Assembly: GCA_021234155.1 (NCBI GenBank)
Contig: JAJEKV010000064.1
Location: forward strand, 2,044,001-2,108,000
Length of the DNA: 64,000 nt
Reading direction: 5' to 3'
Source of the DNA: Isoetes taiwanensis
Lineage: Eukaryota; Streptophyta; Lycopodiopsida; Isoetales; Isoetaceae
Part shown: in pieces, positions 10,708 to 21,750 of the stretch
How positions within the stretch are numbered: the first letter of the stretch is position 1
Layout: the number at the start of each line of letters is the position of its first letter
Notes under the pieces: generated by a model
The model's database searches: none
What the model saw: only the letters and a program-made list of their open reading frames with translations
What the model was told of the DNA's origin: nothing
Made by a program: the position numbers and the translations under genes

Positions 10708-12742
10708 ATGTCTAAGTCTATCACAAAAAACTGTCAGGGCAGATATTCTATTACTGAAAGTGGACCTCGGAATAAAATGAAAATAGTACACTGCACCTTT
10801 TTGTCCAAAATCCAGGACCTTATTTGTTTACCTAGAATATTTCATATGGTGGCCCTTGAGTGTTTCGGTGAATCCGGGATAAACATGATGCTCAATACCA
10901 TGTTTGGATGGAAATATAGTGAAAATCTTCGTGATATCTGCTATAAACCATTCTATGTGTTCGCACAAGATAATGATGTACCATGCCCTTGCAGCAATCC
11001 TAATCTGGCTTCTTTTATTGACCCTGATATAGGTCACGTCAGAACTACCAAACTATCAATAGTAAGAAGCAAACTGCTTAGAAACCTCTTCAAAAAAGGT
11101 CTTAATCATATTCCTGATAAAATGCTGATTATGAGGGAATTTAGAGAGGAAATATCTAAGGTGTGTGATTTGTTTTTTGATGCACATATGTATTCGTACC
11201 CTGATATTACGGATGTCGAAAAAGAGGCATTCAAAATGAGAATATTGGATATTGCATCTAGTAGGATCAAAGTAGCTATTAGCAATGTGACTGAACCTAA
11301 GAAATTTGCTCTGGCTGATCATGATGTGATCAATAACCTGGAATGGTTATATACCAATCTTTATATCTCCGGGGTGGATAAAGCCACCAATAATCCGGTC
11401 TTTATTTGCCCGCAGCATGTAAGGGATATGGCTATCAAGAGACTGAACAGTCATGACTTTCAGATCATTCTCAACCCACACAAGGAGATCCAATGTCAAA
11501 TCCAGGAGGATATACAAAACATTATGGGCTGTATTGGCAGTGAATCAGAAAGATTACCATACCTACTTGGGGTGTTTAAGGCCCATAAGAGAATGACTAT
11601 CGATGGATTACTAACGCCCACAACACAATCTACACTGAGATATCAGGTATCATCACTGCTGGCCTTAATGACATACTATCTAACTGGCCAGAAATAGCTA
11701 AAATGCTAAGTGCTAGTGTACACACCATGCTCCCAGGCAAGGTGAATACCTGCTGGGTAGTAAACTCAGTTTACGATGTTGTGATCAATCTTCCATCCAG
11801 TATTCATGACATATTTGTAGCCGATATAACTAAATGTTATGAGAACATTCCACTACTTGGTGAGAATGGAATTTGCAGAATTATTGAGTTGGTCTGCACG
11901 GCCGCTTGGAAATGGCAGAAAAGCTTACACCATAACAATGACTTATGGATCAAGAAGTCCTCCAACGGTTACACAGCCAAATGGTTTAAAACAGAACCAA
12001 AAGGGAGATGCTGGTCCAAAATGGGGCTTGGGGTCTTCACCAAAGCTAACCATTGGCTTCTTTCTAATTGTTTTATTGCTTTGGGCAGCAGAACCTGGCT
12101 GCAAGTGTGTGGTATCCCTATGGGATTCTCATGCAGCCCTAGCTGGTGCAATTTATATCTGGCATGGTTCGAGGTTGATTTTATCAAGAAGCTGGCCTTT
12201 CATGGTAGATACAAGGAGATCAGTATGTTTAAACATACTTTCAGATACATTGATGACCTTCTCGCCATTAATTGCCCTACTATACGTGAATTTCTAAGTA
12301 CTACCCTCAGTGAGCCTGGCCTGGGTTTGAAAATTTATGACATGAGTAAACTTGGCATCAAGGAGGAAACCGTGTATCATTACAGATACGGGAAAAACAG
12401 TCCACGAATCTACATGGCTAACTTCTTAAATCTAAGCATTGAAATTGTCAACAATAGCAGCGGTGTATATAGGTATACCAAGTATGATAAGAGAGATATT
12501 CTACCTTTCACTGCCCTAAAATTCGTACATGCTGATAGCTGCAGGCCATATTTGCAGGCAGGAACGTAATCGTTTCCCAGATTTTACCTTACATGTATGT
12601 CAACTTGTGTCCATTCAAGGCTGCTGCTGACATTAAAGAATTGATTGTATGCTTCAAAAATAATGGCTTTGACATCTTTGGCATGAAGAGAAAAATCACA
12701 GGTTACATACAGGATAATTCTTTTTCCAGGACTAAAGTTTGA
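10708..12742 (+). pseudogene. Penelope/TERT-like reverse transcriptase, frameshifted
   Basis: Three consecutive frames encode one protein. The first frame runs to 11697, but coding sense moves to the next frame at about 11590-11640. That frame runs to a TAA at 12567. A third frame (from about 12566 to TGA at 12740) carries the C-terminal thumb-like part. Landmarks are 'GHVRTTKLSIVRSKLLRNL', 'GVFKAHKR' (KxHK-like), 'FVADITKCYENIPL' (motif A aspartate), 'GIPMGFSCSPSWCNLYLA' (motif B), 'FRYIDDLLAI' (motif C DD) and 'YDKRD'. This order matches Penelope-like and TERT-like enzymes and not L1, gypsy or copia. No GIY-YIG endonuclease is visible. Two frameshifts suggest inactivity, unless sequencing errors are responsible. 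The 'GHV...L' and 'YDKRD' blocks resemble a poorly described family known from algae and invertebrates, from memory. Confidence 0.7.
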
Positions 12743-13521
12743 CAAGTATATCCTGATACAAGAAATTAATGCTAGTGCATAAGGTATGACTAATTCTACC
12801 ATGTACTGGCTTATTTGTGACGCATCGTGTATGGGATAATATGTCTAATAGGGTAAGGTGTGGACCCCAGCTGTGCTGGTAGGAGTCCACCCTCCCTACG
12901 AGCGCATAATGATTTTGCTGGGCCAAACCTATCCTACAGTTGGAGGAAGGTTTTTTTTATGTTTATATGCATGAGCTGGTCTTCTTTAATGCAGGGTTTT
13001 GATCTTTGCACTAGGGGTTCAGTACACAGAATATTATAATGAATGTCCCTTTAGGTGGCCAAAGGCATGAACTCATACCTTTATATTTTTGGGTATAATA
13101 AAATAAAGCAAAGGTTCCAAGGTTTATGGCATAAGCGTTAAAATTTTCAAGTTTAGGGTTTTCTCCCAGTTCTCTTTTCTGTAACTCTAGTATCAGACTG
13201 ATGCATGGCGCTTGGTTCCCCGAGCCCACGGCGGGATATGAGACCTGGCAGTGGCAGTATCGGATGATAAGATATGCGGATCTACCACACACCGTGGCTG
13301 GCACATAAGGTGAGATCTTCTGTCTCAGGCTAGGGGTTTAGCCACACCACATATAGATTTTACGGGCAGACTGACGGGTCTTACTTATAAACTACGGCAT
13401 AGATGCTGGTTTTAATCATAGAATGCATTAGCTCTCATGCTTAAACTTTATTGGCATCACTTCATACAATCTGTACGCTGCTGTGAACAAAGACCAAGGG
13501 CAGGAAAAATCTCACTGAAGG
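12743..13521. other. Downstream flank of the reverse transcriptase
   Basis: No supported frame and no repeat was recognised. No terminal repeat or poly(A) marks an element end here. Confidence 0.4.
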
Positions 13522-13848
13522 ATGTCTGCTTACTACTTAGATTGTGATTCAGACGGCTGCCCATACAGTCCAGATAGTGAGTCTATTCTTGAGGAGCAGT
13601 GGCTTGAGGCGGAATTCCAAGCTTGTCTTGAGCACAACAGATCTGATTACATACTCATGGATGCCGGGAGGAACACTGGGATTAAGCGTCCCTGGATTAA
13701 ACATCAGGACAATGATGCTCACAAGCAAAATTATATGGGAAGGCAGGGACGTGACACTGGAAAGCAGGGCAGTTCCAGCTTCAGAAATGTTGTCCCAGAC
13801 ACACAGGATGGAGACAATGAATATGAACCCGATGACTCTCAGGTCTGA
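13522..13848 (+). CDS. Unidentified acidic hydrophilic ORF or exon
   Basis: The 108-codon frame starts at ATG and is rich in Asp, Glu, Ser and Tyr at its start ('DCDSDGCPYSPDSES') and acidic again at its end. A possible donor CAG|GTCTGA overlaps the stop. It could be a first exon of a host gene continuing at 15223, or part of the reverse transcriptase locus. I do not recognise the family. Confidence 0.25.
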   Translation: MSAYYLDCDSDGCPYSPDSESILEEQWLEAEFQACLEHNRSDYILMDAGRNTGIKRPWIKHQDNDAHKQNYMGRQGRDTGKQGSSSFRNVVPDTQDGDNEYEPDDSQV

Positions 13849-15222
13849 TCATGTCATGTATTTAGGATTTCAACACATCATTTTGTATGTGCTGGCTCCT
13901 AACGTACTCTTACTGACTCTACAATAATTCCAGTTGGTTCAAAGTCACTCAAAGGATTGAGTTCGGGTTGGCTGTATTAATGCTTGACTTGGCTTACAAA
14001 GTGTTAAGATCTGGTCATTTTACTGGTTTTGTTGTGTTGTCCTTTAAAGTCCAAGTGATGCACGAGTTACTGCTTGGATTTCTGCATTAATACATAGGAT
14101 GCAGAAATGTATTTTGGATATTCCAATTGTTTATCTGGTCTTGTATTCATATTTTATTGCTTGGAATGAATTTGAGGGAAAAAGGTAACAATAGGTGACC
14201 AGCGAAGAGCTGAGAAACCTAATGTACCTTTTGGCCCCTCACTCATTACCAAAATCTTGCTAATGTTGTGTTGGTTGGCTGCAGGTACCGGTTTCTCTTC
14301 CTATTGTTTCCTTTTTCCGATTTCAAGTTCGTGTCCTGGCTATAATATGGATAATATTGGTGGCATTTCTTGCACTCTCACTCATATGGTGCTTACAGAA
14401 GGTTTTTATGAAAGGGAAGATTCACTAGCCTATTTTTAGCTCTATGCTATGATGATCAACAAATCTATGAGTTCTATCTTATAAGACTTGCTTTAAATTA
14501 TATCTGGCCGGCTTTTTGTGGTGTCAACTGTGCAGACATGACTATAATGACAGAGTTTTTCATATTTAAATGTTTTACCCATCTATACTGAAAGAATCCA
14601 CTATTTTCTTTACAATAGACTATGAAGTATGTTCATCTGGCATGGTATCATATTTAATATAAGATTAGGCTGATTTTGTATGCTGATATTCAGACCTATC
14701 TTGAACAGACAGACCGACCATGGTGATCATCAAGGATTATGGTTATGATGGAATACTCTATAATATATTTCAAACATTGAAAAGTAGTATATGCTGTTTT
14801 GAATAGTTCTATTCCACGGGTTAAATGCATTAAAGTTGTCTCTGTTTGGTTTTATTAACATACAGAGTTTAATTGTTAGTAAACATGGCGACATATATTA
14901 GCTAGGAGCTTTAACGTTGCTGCTTAATTGGGGGTCTGCACATAAACGGACATGTGCATTTGCATACATAGATGCAGTGGCCGAGAATGACACAGGTTGA
15001 CAAAAAATAGGCTTTACAAGGGGTGAACAGTTGCTGGCTAAACATGCATTTGGGCTGAAATGTAGCACGCTTTGTCAAAGATTTAAAATGACTTTATTCA
15101 CCTTTGGAACTGAAAGATATTTTAGTTGCATGCAGTCTGCTGGGAATTTAAATGATACCTTATTATAGATGTCTTTACATCAGCTGCTGAGTTAAAAATT
15201 AACCCGAAGGCAAAGAGAAGCC
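13849..15222. other. No gene recognised
   Basis: This is AT-rich sequence. A 60-codon frame at 14257 has no recognisable content. If 13522 and 15223 belong to one gene this would be its intron. Confidence 0.35.
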
Positions 15223-15453
15223 ATGCATAGCAACCATACTCTAATTTCGATGATGATAATGAAGGAAAGTGGAAGAAAAGATACTAAAGGTAAATCTCAA
15301 ATGCACAATGTGCATATGGAGGAAGTAGATGCGAGAACTTCTGAAGCTGAAAAGAATAAGGCTGAGAAGAAAGCGGCTCATATGGAGCAAAAGAGGAGCA
15401 AGTTGCAGATTGGTCACGTAACTAGTACATCTGGTAAACAATGGTTTGTTAAG
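15223..15453 (+). CDS. Possible exon, Lys/Glu-rich
   Basis: The open frame contains a charged, probably helical segment ('SEAEKNKAEKKAAHMEQKRS') followed by 'LQIGHVTSTSGKQWFVK', and ends at AAG|GTGACT. About 95 bp later TTTGTACAG precedes a 16-bp stretch (15550-15565, 'YYGWC') and a perfect GTAAGT donor, so a micro-exon is possible. No family is recognised; this may be a chance arrangement. Confidence 0.25.
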
Positions 15454-15899
15454 GTGACTTTATATCCTTGATTATATTGGCGTGACGTTAAAATACTATC
15501 TATCTATCTTTATTATGATTGCTCATGCCTATACTAAATATTTGTACAGTACTATGGCTGGTGCCGTAAGTATTTAACCTTAATGGATGACAATGAAAAT
15601 TTTAGATTGGAATCTAAAATCTTGAGCAATAGTACAAATTAAAATTTTTGTATACAAAATTAAACCTTAGCCACAACGACTGTGATCGTCATAAATGTTT
15701 GGTGATATTTATAAGATCATGATTCTTGTTGTGGAAAGAGTTGACGCTCTTGTCCAGGTGAAGAGGGAATGTCGCATGCGACATTACATGCGGCGTTCCA
15801 TGCATATTTCCCAACCCCTTTCCATTTTAAAAAAGAAGATTTGATCAAGTACAATGACCAGGTTGCAGAATTATGCCCATTAGGCTGTGGTGCAGTTGA

Positions 15900-16491
15900 C
15901 CAATTACTCATGTTTTTTTTTGCTCTTGGCTAGCCGCCTTCTGGCCTTGGCTTAGCCCACTCATTGACCCTATTTCTATAGATGAGACATGCCTCTTTTC
16001 TTTAATCAAAAATCTCCTTTAAGGGTACAATTAGGTTATGTGTTGCTGGTATATATAGAAACACAGGAATGGAGTAGTCGTTTTTGCTTCCAACTTGAAT
16101 GACTTTAAAAGCCAGCTTCCAAGCTCAGCTAGCCGAGTCTGCAATGGCACACACATTCTTGAAGGGTGCCAATTATGACTCCCAGTAGGACTCTTAAAGG
16201 TCCTCTAATTGTTTGTTTATTTCAAGTCCTTAGTCTGTTTTTTAGCAATTTGGATTCCTTACTCTTGGGTATTTTTTTGTGGTCTACTTCTATCTGCAAA
16301 TGCTAAACACTCTATATAAGTGACATAATTATTATTATTTTGTATCCCTCCTGTGGAGGTGGATAGGTAGATGACTTTTTGTCGCTGCTTATGCCCCCGA
16401 CACCTTATTGTTGGGCATCATGAGTATTTTTTTGGGCATTTTTGTATTACGATGTAAATTTCTACCAGTAATATAATCTTCCCGTCATTTC

Positions 16492-16520
<29 letters not shown>
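15900..16520 (+). mobile_element. 3' end of an L1-type LINE with poly(A)
   Basis: The sequence ends '...atctTCCCGTCATTTC' plus 29 A residues (16492-16520), the same type of terminus as the LINEs at 5780 and 42536/54317. Only non-coding 3' sequence is recognisable. The left boundary is not defined and no target-site duplication was found, so the start is approximate. Confidence 0.5.
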
Positions 16521-16522
<2 letters not shown>

Positions 16523-17201
16523 ATCCTTACCATGTCTCATGAGAGCTGATAATGGATTGAACATATTCATTATCAGGCCAGCAAGTTTTGAGTTTTAGAA
16601 ACAAAATGAATGATTGCATCTCAAAAGCTTTGAAGCAGTCACCTTCCATGCAAGAAAACCATCTTATGCAAGTGCAATGATGTGGTTCTCGGGACATATA
16701 GCAAGGCATCTTGATGGGCAATCCCTCTTATATTGTGCTCATCCATTTTTAGTGGTAGTAGGACCATTGGGACAACATACCAGTCCAAATAATAACTTAA
16801 CCTCCATATGGTTGGCTATCAAGTTCGAAGTTCATCTAAGAATTACATAAATTTGGTAGTTAGATTGTTTAAACAAACAACTGATACGGAGAAAGATGAA
16901 CATCATCTTTATTGATGACATGAAAGAAAGAAGTTTAAGTGAAGATATTCTATAGGCACATAAAACACAGAATTGTTTGTGGAACACACTCTGGCGCCTT
17001 GGCGGCCGCAATAAATTTTTTGTAAAATTAAACTCTATAAGAAACAGAAATAACATTAATAATTCTCATCTGGCTTGTATAGAAATAACATTGACAATTG
17101 TCACGTGGCTTATATCCTGTTCCTGTGGCTGATAACGGGGGTCAGAATTAGTTTATATTTCAAGCTCCATTTCGAAACCCTAATCAGCGAGCTCCTTGGA
17201 G
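16521..17201. other. Upstream region of MED32
   Basis: No gene is seen. The last 60 bp before the MED32 start contain 'cgaaaccctaat', a plant 5'-leader-like stretch. Core promoter elements could not be assigned with confidence. Confidence 0.4.
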
Positions 17202-17654
17202 ATGGATGCGACGGTGCAGTCGCTACAGACTTCATACCTATCGATGCTTACTGCAGCGGCGACGGCGTTGGAAGCCAAACAAGCGGCAGATGGAGAGCGA
17301 AATTCCACCACAGATGAGGCCCTCCAATCCTTTTGTCAATCGTATCAGTGCTTCTATGCGGTATGTGACAAAGCTCAAGAATTTATAGAATCAGTTCGCC
17401 AAAGATTAGGTTTAGAATGCTTGGTAGATGAAGCCACCGGACCTGCTGCCACTAAAATGGGTGCAGATGGAGCAGCTGCGTCGACACCAGCTCCTACCAA
17501 GGGCCCCGCGGTCGCGCCTCTTAGCGCTGTTAGGCTCGAGCAGCTGAGCAAGGCTGTTAGATGGCTTGTCATTGAGCTCCAACATGGAGCTGCTGCAGCT
17601 GCAGCTGCTGGCACTGGCGGTGTTTTGGCTCACCCTTCTGAAGATATGTCCTAA
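17202..17654 (+). CDS. MED32: Mediator of RNA polymerase II transcription subunit 32
   Basis: This single uninterrupted frame of 150 codons starts at ATG 17202 (GGAGATGGATG context) and ends at TAA. MED32 is a plant subunit of the Mediator complex, which links transcription factors to RNA polymerase II in the nucleus. Diagnostic stretches, as I remember the Arabidopsis protein, are 'CDKAQEFIESVRQRLG', 'ECLVDEATGPAA', 'LSAVRLEQLSKAVR' and 'WLVIELQHG'. The first 70 residues are predicted helical. A variable Ala/Pro-rich linker precedes the last conserved block, and the tail ends with an alanine run and 'HPSEDMS'. Length is normal for the family. The absence of introns is compatible with a genuine gene, and the lack of a poly(A) or target repeat argues against a retrocopy. 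It is the best-preserved gene of the window. Confidence 0.9.
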   Translation: MDATVQSLQTSYLSMLTAAATALEAKQAADGERNSTTDEALQSFCQSYQCFYAVCDKAQEFIESVRQRLGLECLVDEATGPAATKMGADGAAASTPAPTKGPAVAPLSAVRLEQLSKAVRWLVIELQHGAAAAAAAGTGGVLAHPSEDMS

Positions 17655-17670
17655 CGTTTGTAAAATAATA

Positions 17671-17960
17671 GTTATGACTGCCACAGAAGATTATGAGCTA
17701 GGCATATATATTTTTGGGGTTTTGCCAAAAGCTCGATTTGTGTTATTTGAAGGGAGACCAGCATCTATGGTAGGGAATAAATATTTCTTTTTGTGGTTTG
17801 AAGAAGATGCACACTGTAGTTATGAGTGCCACAGAAGATTATGAGCTAGGCAATATCGAGTTTTGCTAAAAGCTGACTTGTGTTATCTGGAGTGAGATCA
17901 GCATCTACAAGGAAATAAATCTCAGACAACCCATTTGTTTCTGAGGTTTGAAGATATTAA
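17671..17960 (+). repeat. Tandem duplication in the MED32 3' flank
   Basis: Two units of about 148 bp start at 17671 and 17819 with GTTATGA(C/G)TGCCACAGAAG. Each contains an AATAAA (17776-17781 and 17914-17919), so the gene has two candidate polyadenylation signals of recent common origin. Confidence 0.8.
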
Positions 17961-18523
17961 AAACACTGTTTCTATGAAGATTTTAAAGACAAGTACTTTG
18001 TCAGAAGGTAGAGGTAAATGCATGGAATTTCGTTACTTGGAGGGTATGTGTCAATCAGGATGTCGAGTAGTGACTAAGATGTCAAGTAGTGACTGATCAA
18101 TCAGGATGTCAAGTAGTGACTGACGCAAGGGTTGTGGTTGCACTCCAGATGGGCTTGGAGGGTATGCCTCACTCAGGAACACCTGAAGAAATGAGTTTTG
18201 GTTGCTGTTATTTGAATAGATGAGATGAATGATGAAAGAGCCCTGTTGATGTGGAATTATTTTGCATCATAAGAAAACCAAGCAAATGTTCTAGGTGTCT
18301 CATGAACTTGTTATAATGCATTTTCAACTTAGTGGAGGCATTAGGATTTCCTACCAGTTGAATGGGGAGGTGTAATTATCTGGAATAATATTTTTCTCTG
18401 TCAAGTTCGCCTTCAGGTTTCATGGAACACCATAATGCCAAGATATGTTAAACATGATAAGAGTTTTCAACACATCATTGGAATGGCATATTGTTGAGCT
18501 GCGGAAGCTTTGGCACATGCTTA
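17961..18523. other. Intergenic; short tandem repeat
   Basis: No gene is seen. Three copies of a unit containing GATGTC(A/G)AGTAGTGACT lie between about 18056 and 18125. Confidence 0.5.
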
Positions 18524-18813
18524 TGGTGGATTCACATGCAGCTTTTTTTTTGCAGCACTGGACTTTGGGTGCACCGTTGCTGCAAAATCACAGCTAGAAT
18601 AGCATTTCTCGCTGATGGTTGCACGCGGCTTTGGCTGCTTGGGTGACCGCTGCTGCATGGGTGATTCTTGCTAAAATAAGAAGCGATTACGAAGAATACT
18701 GCCGCCTGCTTAACTTTAGGCCCTAATTTCATGTGAATGGTATTGCCAGCCAGCATCGCAGCCCCCTAATTGCCACTGAAAAGCAGCCGGGAAATTCACA
18801 TGTGAATCCACCA
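18524..18813. mobile_element. 290-bp MITE
   Basis: The element has perfect 15-bp terminal inverted repeats TGGTGGATTCACATG (18524-18538 and 18799-18813). The flanks TTA and TCA could be a decayed three-base target duplication, which would suit a Harbinger-like origin. No coding capacity. A fragment of the same end ('gggattcacatgca') occurs at about 20710. Confidence 0.7.
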
Positions 18814-18990
18814 TCAAGGTTATGGTGTCTTTTGCGGATCACTCTTAGTAGTTTTTTTAAGCATGGAACAGACCAGTCTTCATTCTAGCCTATCCATGTG
18901 TTCAAACTCCCATCCATTGGATACTAATTTTTTTCAGATTTAAAAAATAGTTGCATGTGACTGTTCTCCACATGTTCTAGTGTCGTTTAA

Positions 18991-19014
<24 letters not shown>
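18991..19014. repeat. Poly(T) tract
   Basis: Twenty-four consecutive T residues. It could be the tail of a minus-strand retroelement, but no LINE 3' motif follows it. Confidence 0.6.
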
Positions 19015-19021
<7 letters not shown>

Positions 19022-19052
19022 ATGGGGTAGATAACACCTTGGCCTTGGAGAG

Positions 19053-19165
19053 TGTTACAGCTCCAGAAAAACAGGAGCTGCCAAAGGCGACAGTGTTTTA
19101 CAGGAGTTGTTACAGCTCCGGTAAAACAGGTCTGCCAAGGAGGACGCCAGTGTTTTACAGCTCGT
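19053..19165 (+). repeat. Tandem repeat, two 56-bp units
   Basis: Units start at 19053 and 19109 with GTTACAGCTCC and include CAGTGTTTTACAG. They differ at several positions. Confidence 0.75.
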
Positions 19166-19411
19166 TATCTTAACTCCATGTCTTGAGAGTTTTGGGCTGT
19201 CCGATCACCATTCGAATTGACATGGATCGTCCATTTGATAAAACTTTAGGGTGAAGTTGCGGTGGGTTACGGTTCTATAGTAGGCTTGTTTAGTCCATTA
19301 CTATCATGTCGATCTCTACTAGCTAGCAACACAACCTATACGGCCTAATAAAAAGAAATGGCCAAGACGCTTAACAAGCCTAAAAGGAAAGGAGCGCCGT
19401 ATATATATATA

Positions 19412-19547
19412 TCGGACGCTGACATGTTATAGCCACGGGCATATCCATGGTATATCCGTGTCTTTGACATAATAGCCACGCCTAAAAAAATTTACACAGC
19501 GTTGATTTTTTGCCATTTAAGGCCGGCTATAACATGCCCACGTCCGA
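19412..19547. mobile_element. 136-bp foldback element
   Basis: The ends are inverted repeats of about 23 bp starting TCGGACG and containing CATGTTATAGCC, with three mismatches. There is no coding capacity and no clear target duplication. Confidence 0.6.
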
Positions 19548-19721
19548 CATTTACCGCGATGGAAAAGGAAATGGCAACATGATAATTCATATTTATAAAA
19601 AGACGAAGCACTTCATTTATGGGCACTAGGTATAGTACGTAAAATAAATTCGTACACCTCTGTATTAGCATCCAGGTTTCTCCTAGCTAGCAACACAACC
19701 TATATGGCCTAATAAAAAGAA

Positions 19722-20534
19722 GGGAAAATTCTAAAAATGCCCTTCTTTTTGTTTGAAATTGTTATAATGCCCTTGTATTTTTGGAATTTGTTAAAATGCC
19801 CCTGTATTGGATACGACTCCAAAATCAGCATCATCAGGGATTCAACTTGGGAAAACAATTTCCATCCATCTTCACAACTGTACCAGAAGTTTTAACTGTG
19901 AACTCTTGACGTTGGCTATGGCGCTGCAAAAGCTAAGATGTCTTCTGGAGCTCCGCTCTGGCACTGCAAAAGCTTAAGAAGCTGGCTTTCGGCCATGACG
20001 ATTCTGAAGCTCACGTTAGGCTCAGCGTTTTTGTTTTCCATTTCGTTGCTGGAGCGAGAAGGGGAAAAAGACAGAAGATTTTTTCAGGGGATTCTTTGTA
20101 GGCAGAAACGGTGGCGAAAGATATAACAAAAGGGGATTTTTGCACAGATACAGGAGATTTTTTTTCGCTATTGATTCCACGGCATCAACTCTCTCTTTCT
20201 CAAGCCGATTAGTGTTTTTTTCCCTCTCTTCTTCCGGTAGCAGGAGTGCTTATGGCAAAGTTCTTCATTCAGACTAGCTTTTTTTCCATTTCTTTGTTGT
20301 CTTCTTCCAACTTAATTCTTGCAGACCGATACTTGTAGAAGGATCGATTCTTCATAGCAAAAACAGAGGGTGCAGAAACAGGGGATTTTTGTTCCCTATT
20401 GATGACTGTTCGGCCTATTCTTATTCTCTTCTTTTGCATGTAAGAGAGCTAGAAGGGGATTTTGGTAGTTTTTGTAAATACAGGGGCAATTTGATAATTA
20501 TATTAAGATATAAGGGCAGTTTCAGAATTTTCCC
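19722..20534. mobile_element. Mutator-like non-autonomous DNA transposon, 813 bp
   Basis: The element starts GGGAAAATTCTAAAAATGCC and its other end is the inverted counterpart (19 of 21 terminal bases match). A 9-bp target duplication TAAAAAGAA flanks it (19713-19721 and 20535-20543), the length typical of Mutator-like elements. Subterminal copies of TGCCCTTGTAT/TGCCCCTGTAT extend the similarity inward. The paralogous site at 19349-19357 has a single TAAAAAGAA without insertion. The only frame inside (19938-20126) has no recognised motif. Confidence 0.88.
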
Positions 20535-21000
20535 TAAAAAGAAATGGCAATACTTGATAACTCATATTTATAAAAAGACGACCTTTACTTTGTAACACTT
20601 CATTTATGGGCATTAGGTATAGTAGGTATACACCTCGGTATTAACATCCAGTTCGACTTGAATCAATTTCGAACTTGCACCTTTTCCGAGTGGATGAAGA
20701 GTGTTATGTGGGATTCACATGCATAAATCGCGACGAGCCAGCTAAGAATCTGTTGACTCTGTGCTGAAATTGGAAATTTCAGCCCCGTTGGGAGGCTTCA
20801 ACTCTCGAGCCATGAATAGCACGATGCTGAGGCAATGCTTCAGCTGTTGCCCTTTGCTTACTCGGCCCATCTTTAGAGCTGAAAAAAAAATTTTCATGTC
20901 AGTGGCCATTAGTTGAATAACTGATACAATGTGTTCAAAGAGCAATAAATCAACATAACATCAATGGAAAAACTTGATGATAAGATATATTTGCCCTAGT

Positions 21001-21735
21001 TTCAAGGATCCCGGAGCTGGAAATCTCGTCCTCTGGAATCCCGAGCCATTCTAGGGCGGGATCCGTTCACGGACCCCTGTTTCGGGTACTGACACTGGCC
21101 AGGTACTTTCAGGCTGATCTTCACTGTCCACCCACTGTGAAACCTTCGCCGTCTGTGGGACATCCCGTCCTCTGGGCTTACGGTTGGTTATCCCTCCTCG
21201 GGGATCCCTGCGGCCTGGCTGTTATCCTCTCTCGATATCGACCCTGGTGATCCCCACCTCCGGGATGACAGCTATGGCACGGTTGTGATCCTCGCCTCTA
21301 GGATCCTGCCCCGCGATGCCATTATCCGCCATCGAGACTGGTGATCCCCCTCTCTGGGATCTTGATCAACGGCACGGTTGTGATCCCATCCTCCGAAATC
21401 CCACCCTTGACGACTCCGTTATCCGCCACTGCGATCCCCATCTCTGGGATCCCCGTCAGTGGGATCGCGTGATTCCATCCTCTGTAATGACCTGTCGACA
21501 TGCCACGCCGTCAGCCATGGTGTTCCTGCGTGATCCCGCCCTCCGGGATCCCACGGCCGTAGCTGACGTGGATGACGCGCCACGCCATCGGCCACGATGT
21601 TCCTGCGTGATCCCGACCTCAGAGATCCTGCTGTTGTAGCTGACCTGAACCACACGCCATGCCATACGCCACGCCATCGACACGTTGTTCTGCATGATCC
21701 TGCCCTCCGGATCCCACCTCCCTAGCTGACCTGGC
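21001..21735. repeat. GC-rich minisatellite with GATCCC/GGGATC foldbacks
   Basis: The block is far richer in GC than its surroundings. It has units of about 92 bp starting TGGTGATCCCC (21245, 21339, 21430), then units of about 77-88 bp starting TGTTC(C)TGCGTGATCC (21521, 21598, 21686). Each unit holds inverted GATCCC...GGGATC words. Reading frames inside follow the repeat and are not taken as genes. Confidence 0.8.
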
Positions 21736-21750
21736 GGATGCTAATCGATA

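Larger units (their letters stand above)
19319..20650 (+). repeat. Direct duplication, second copy interrupted by a transposon
   Basis: Copy 1 runs from CTAGCTAGCAACACAACC at 19319 to about 19673. Copy 2 starts with the same words at 19683 and resumes after the 813-bp element, ending about 20650 ('tattaacatccag'). Copy 1 also contains a 136-bp foldback element (19412-19547) and about 70 bp around it that copy 2 lacks. Confidence 0.75.

Noticed and set aside
17375-17684. Alanine-rich minus-strand ORFs
   Set aside because: They are shadows of the MED32 coding frame and its alanine repeat.
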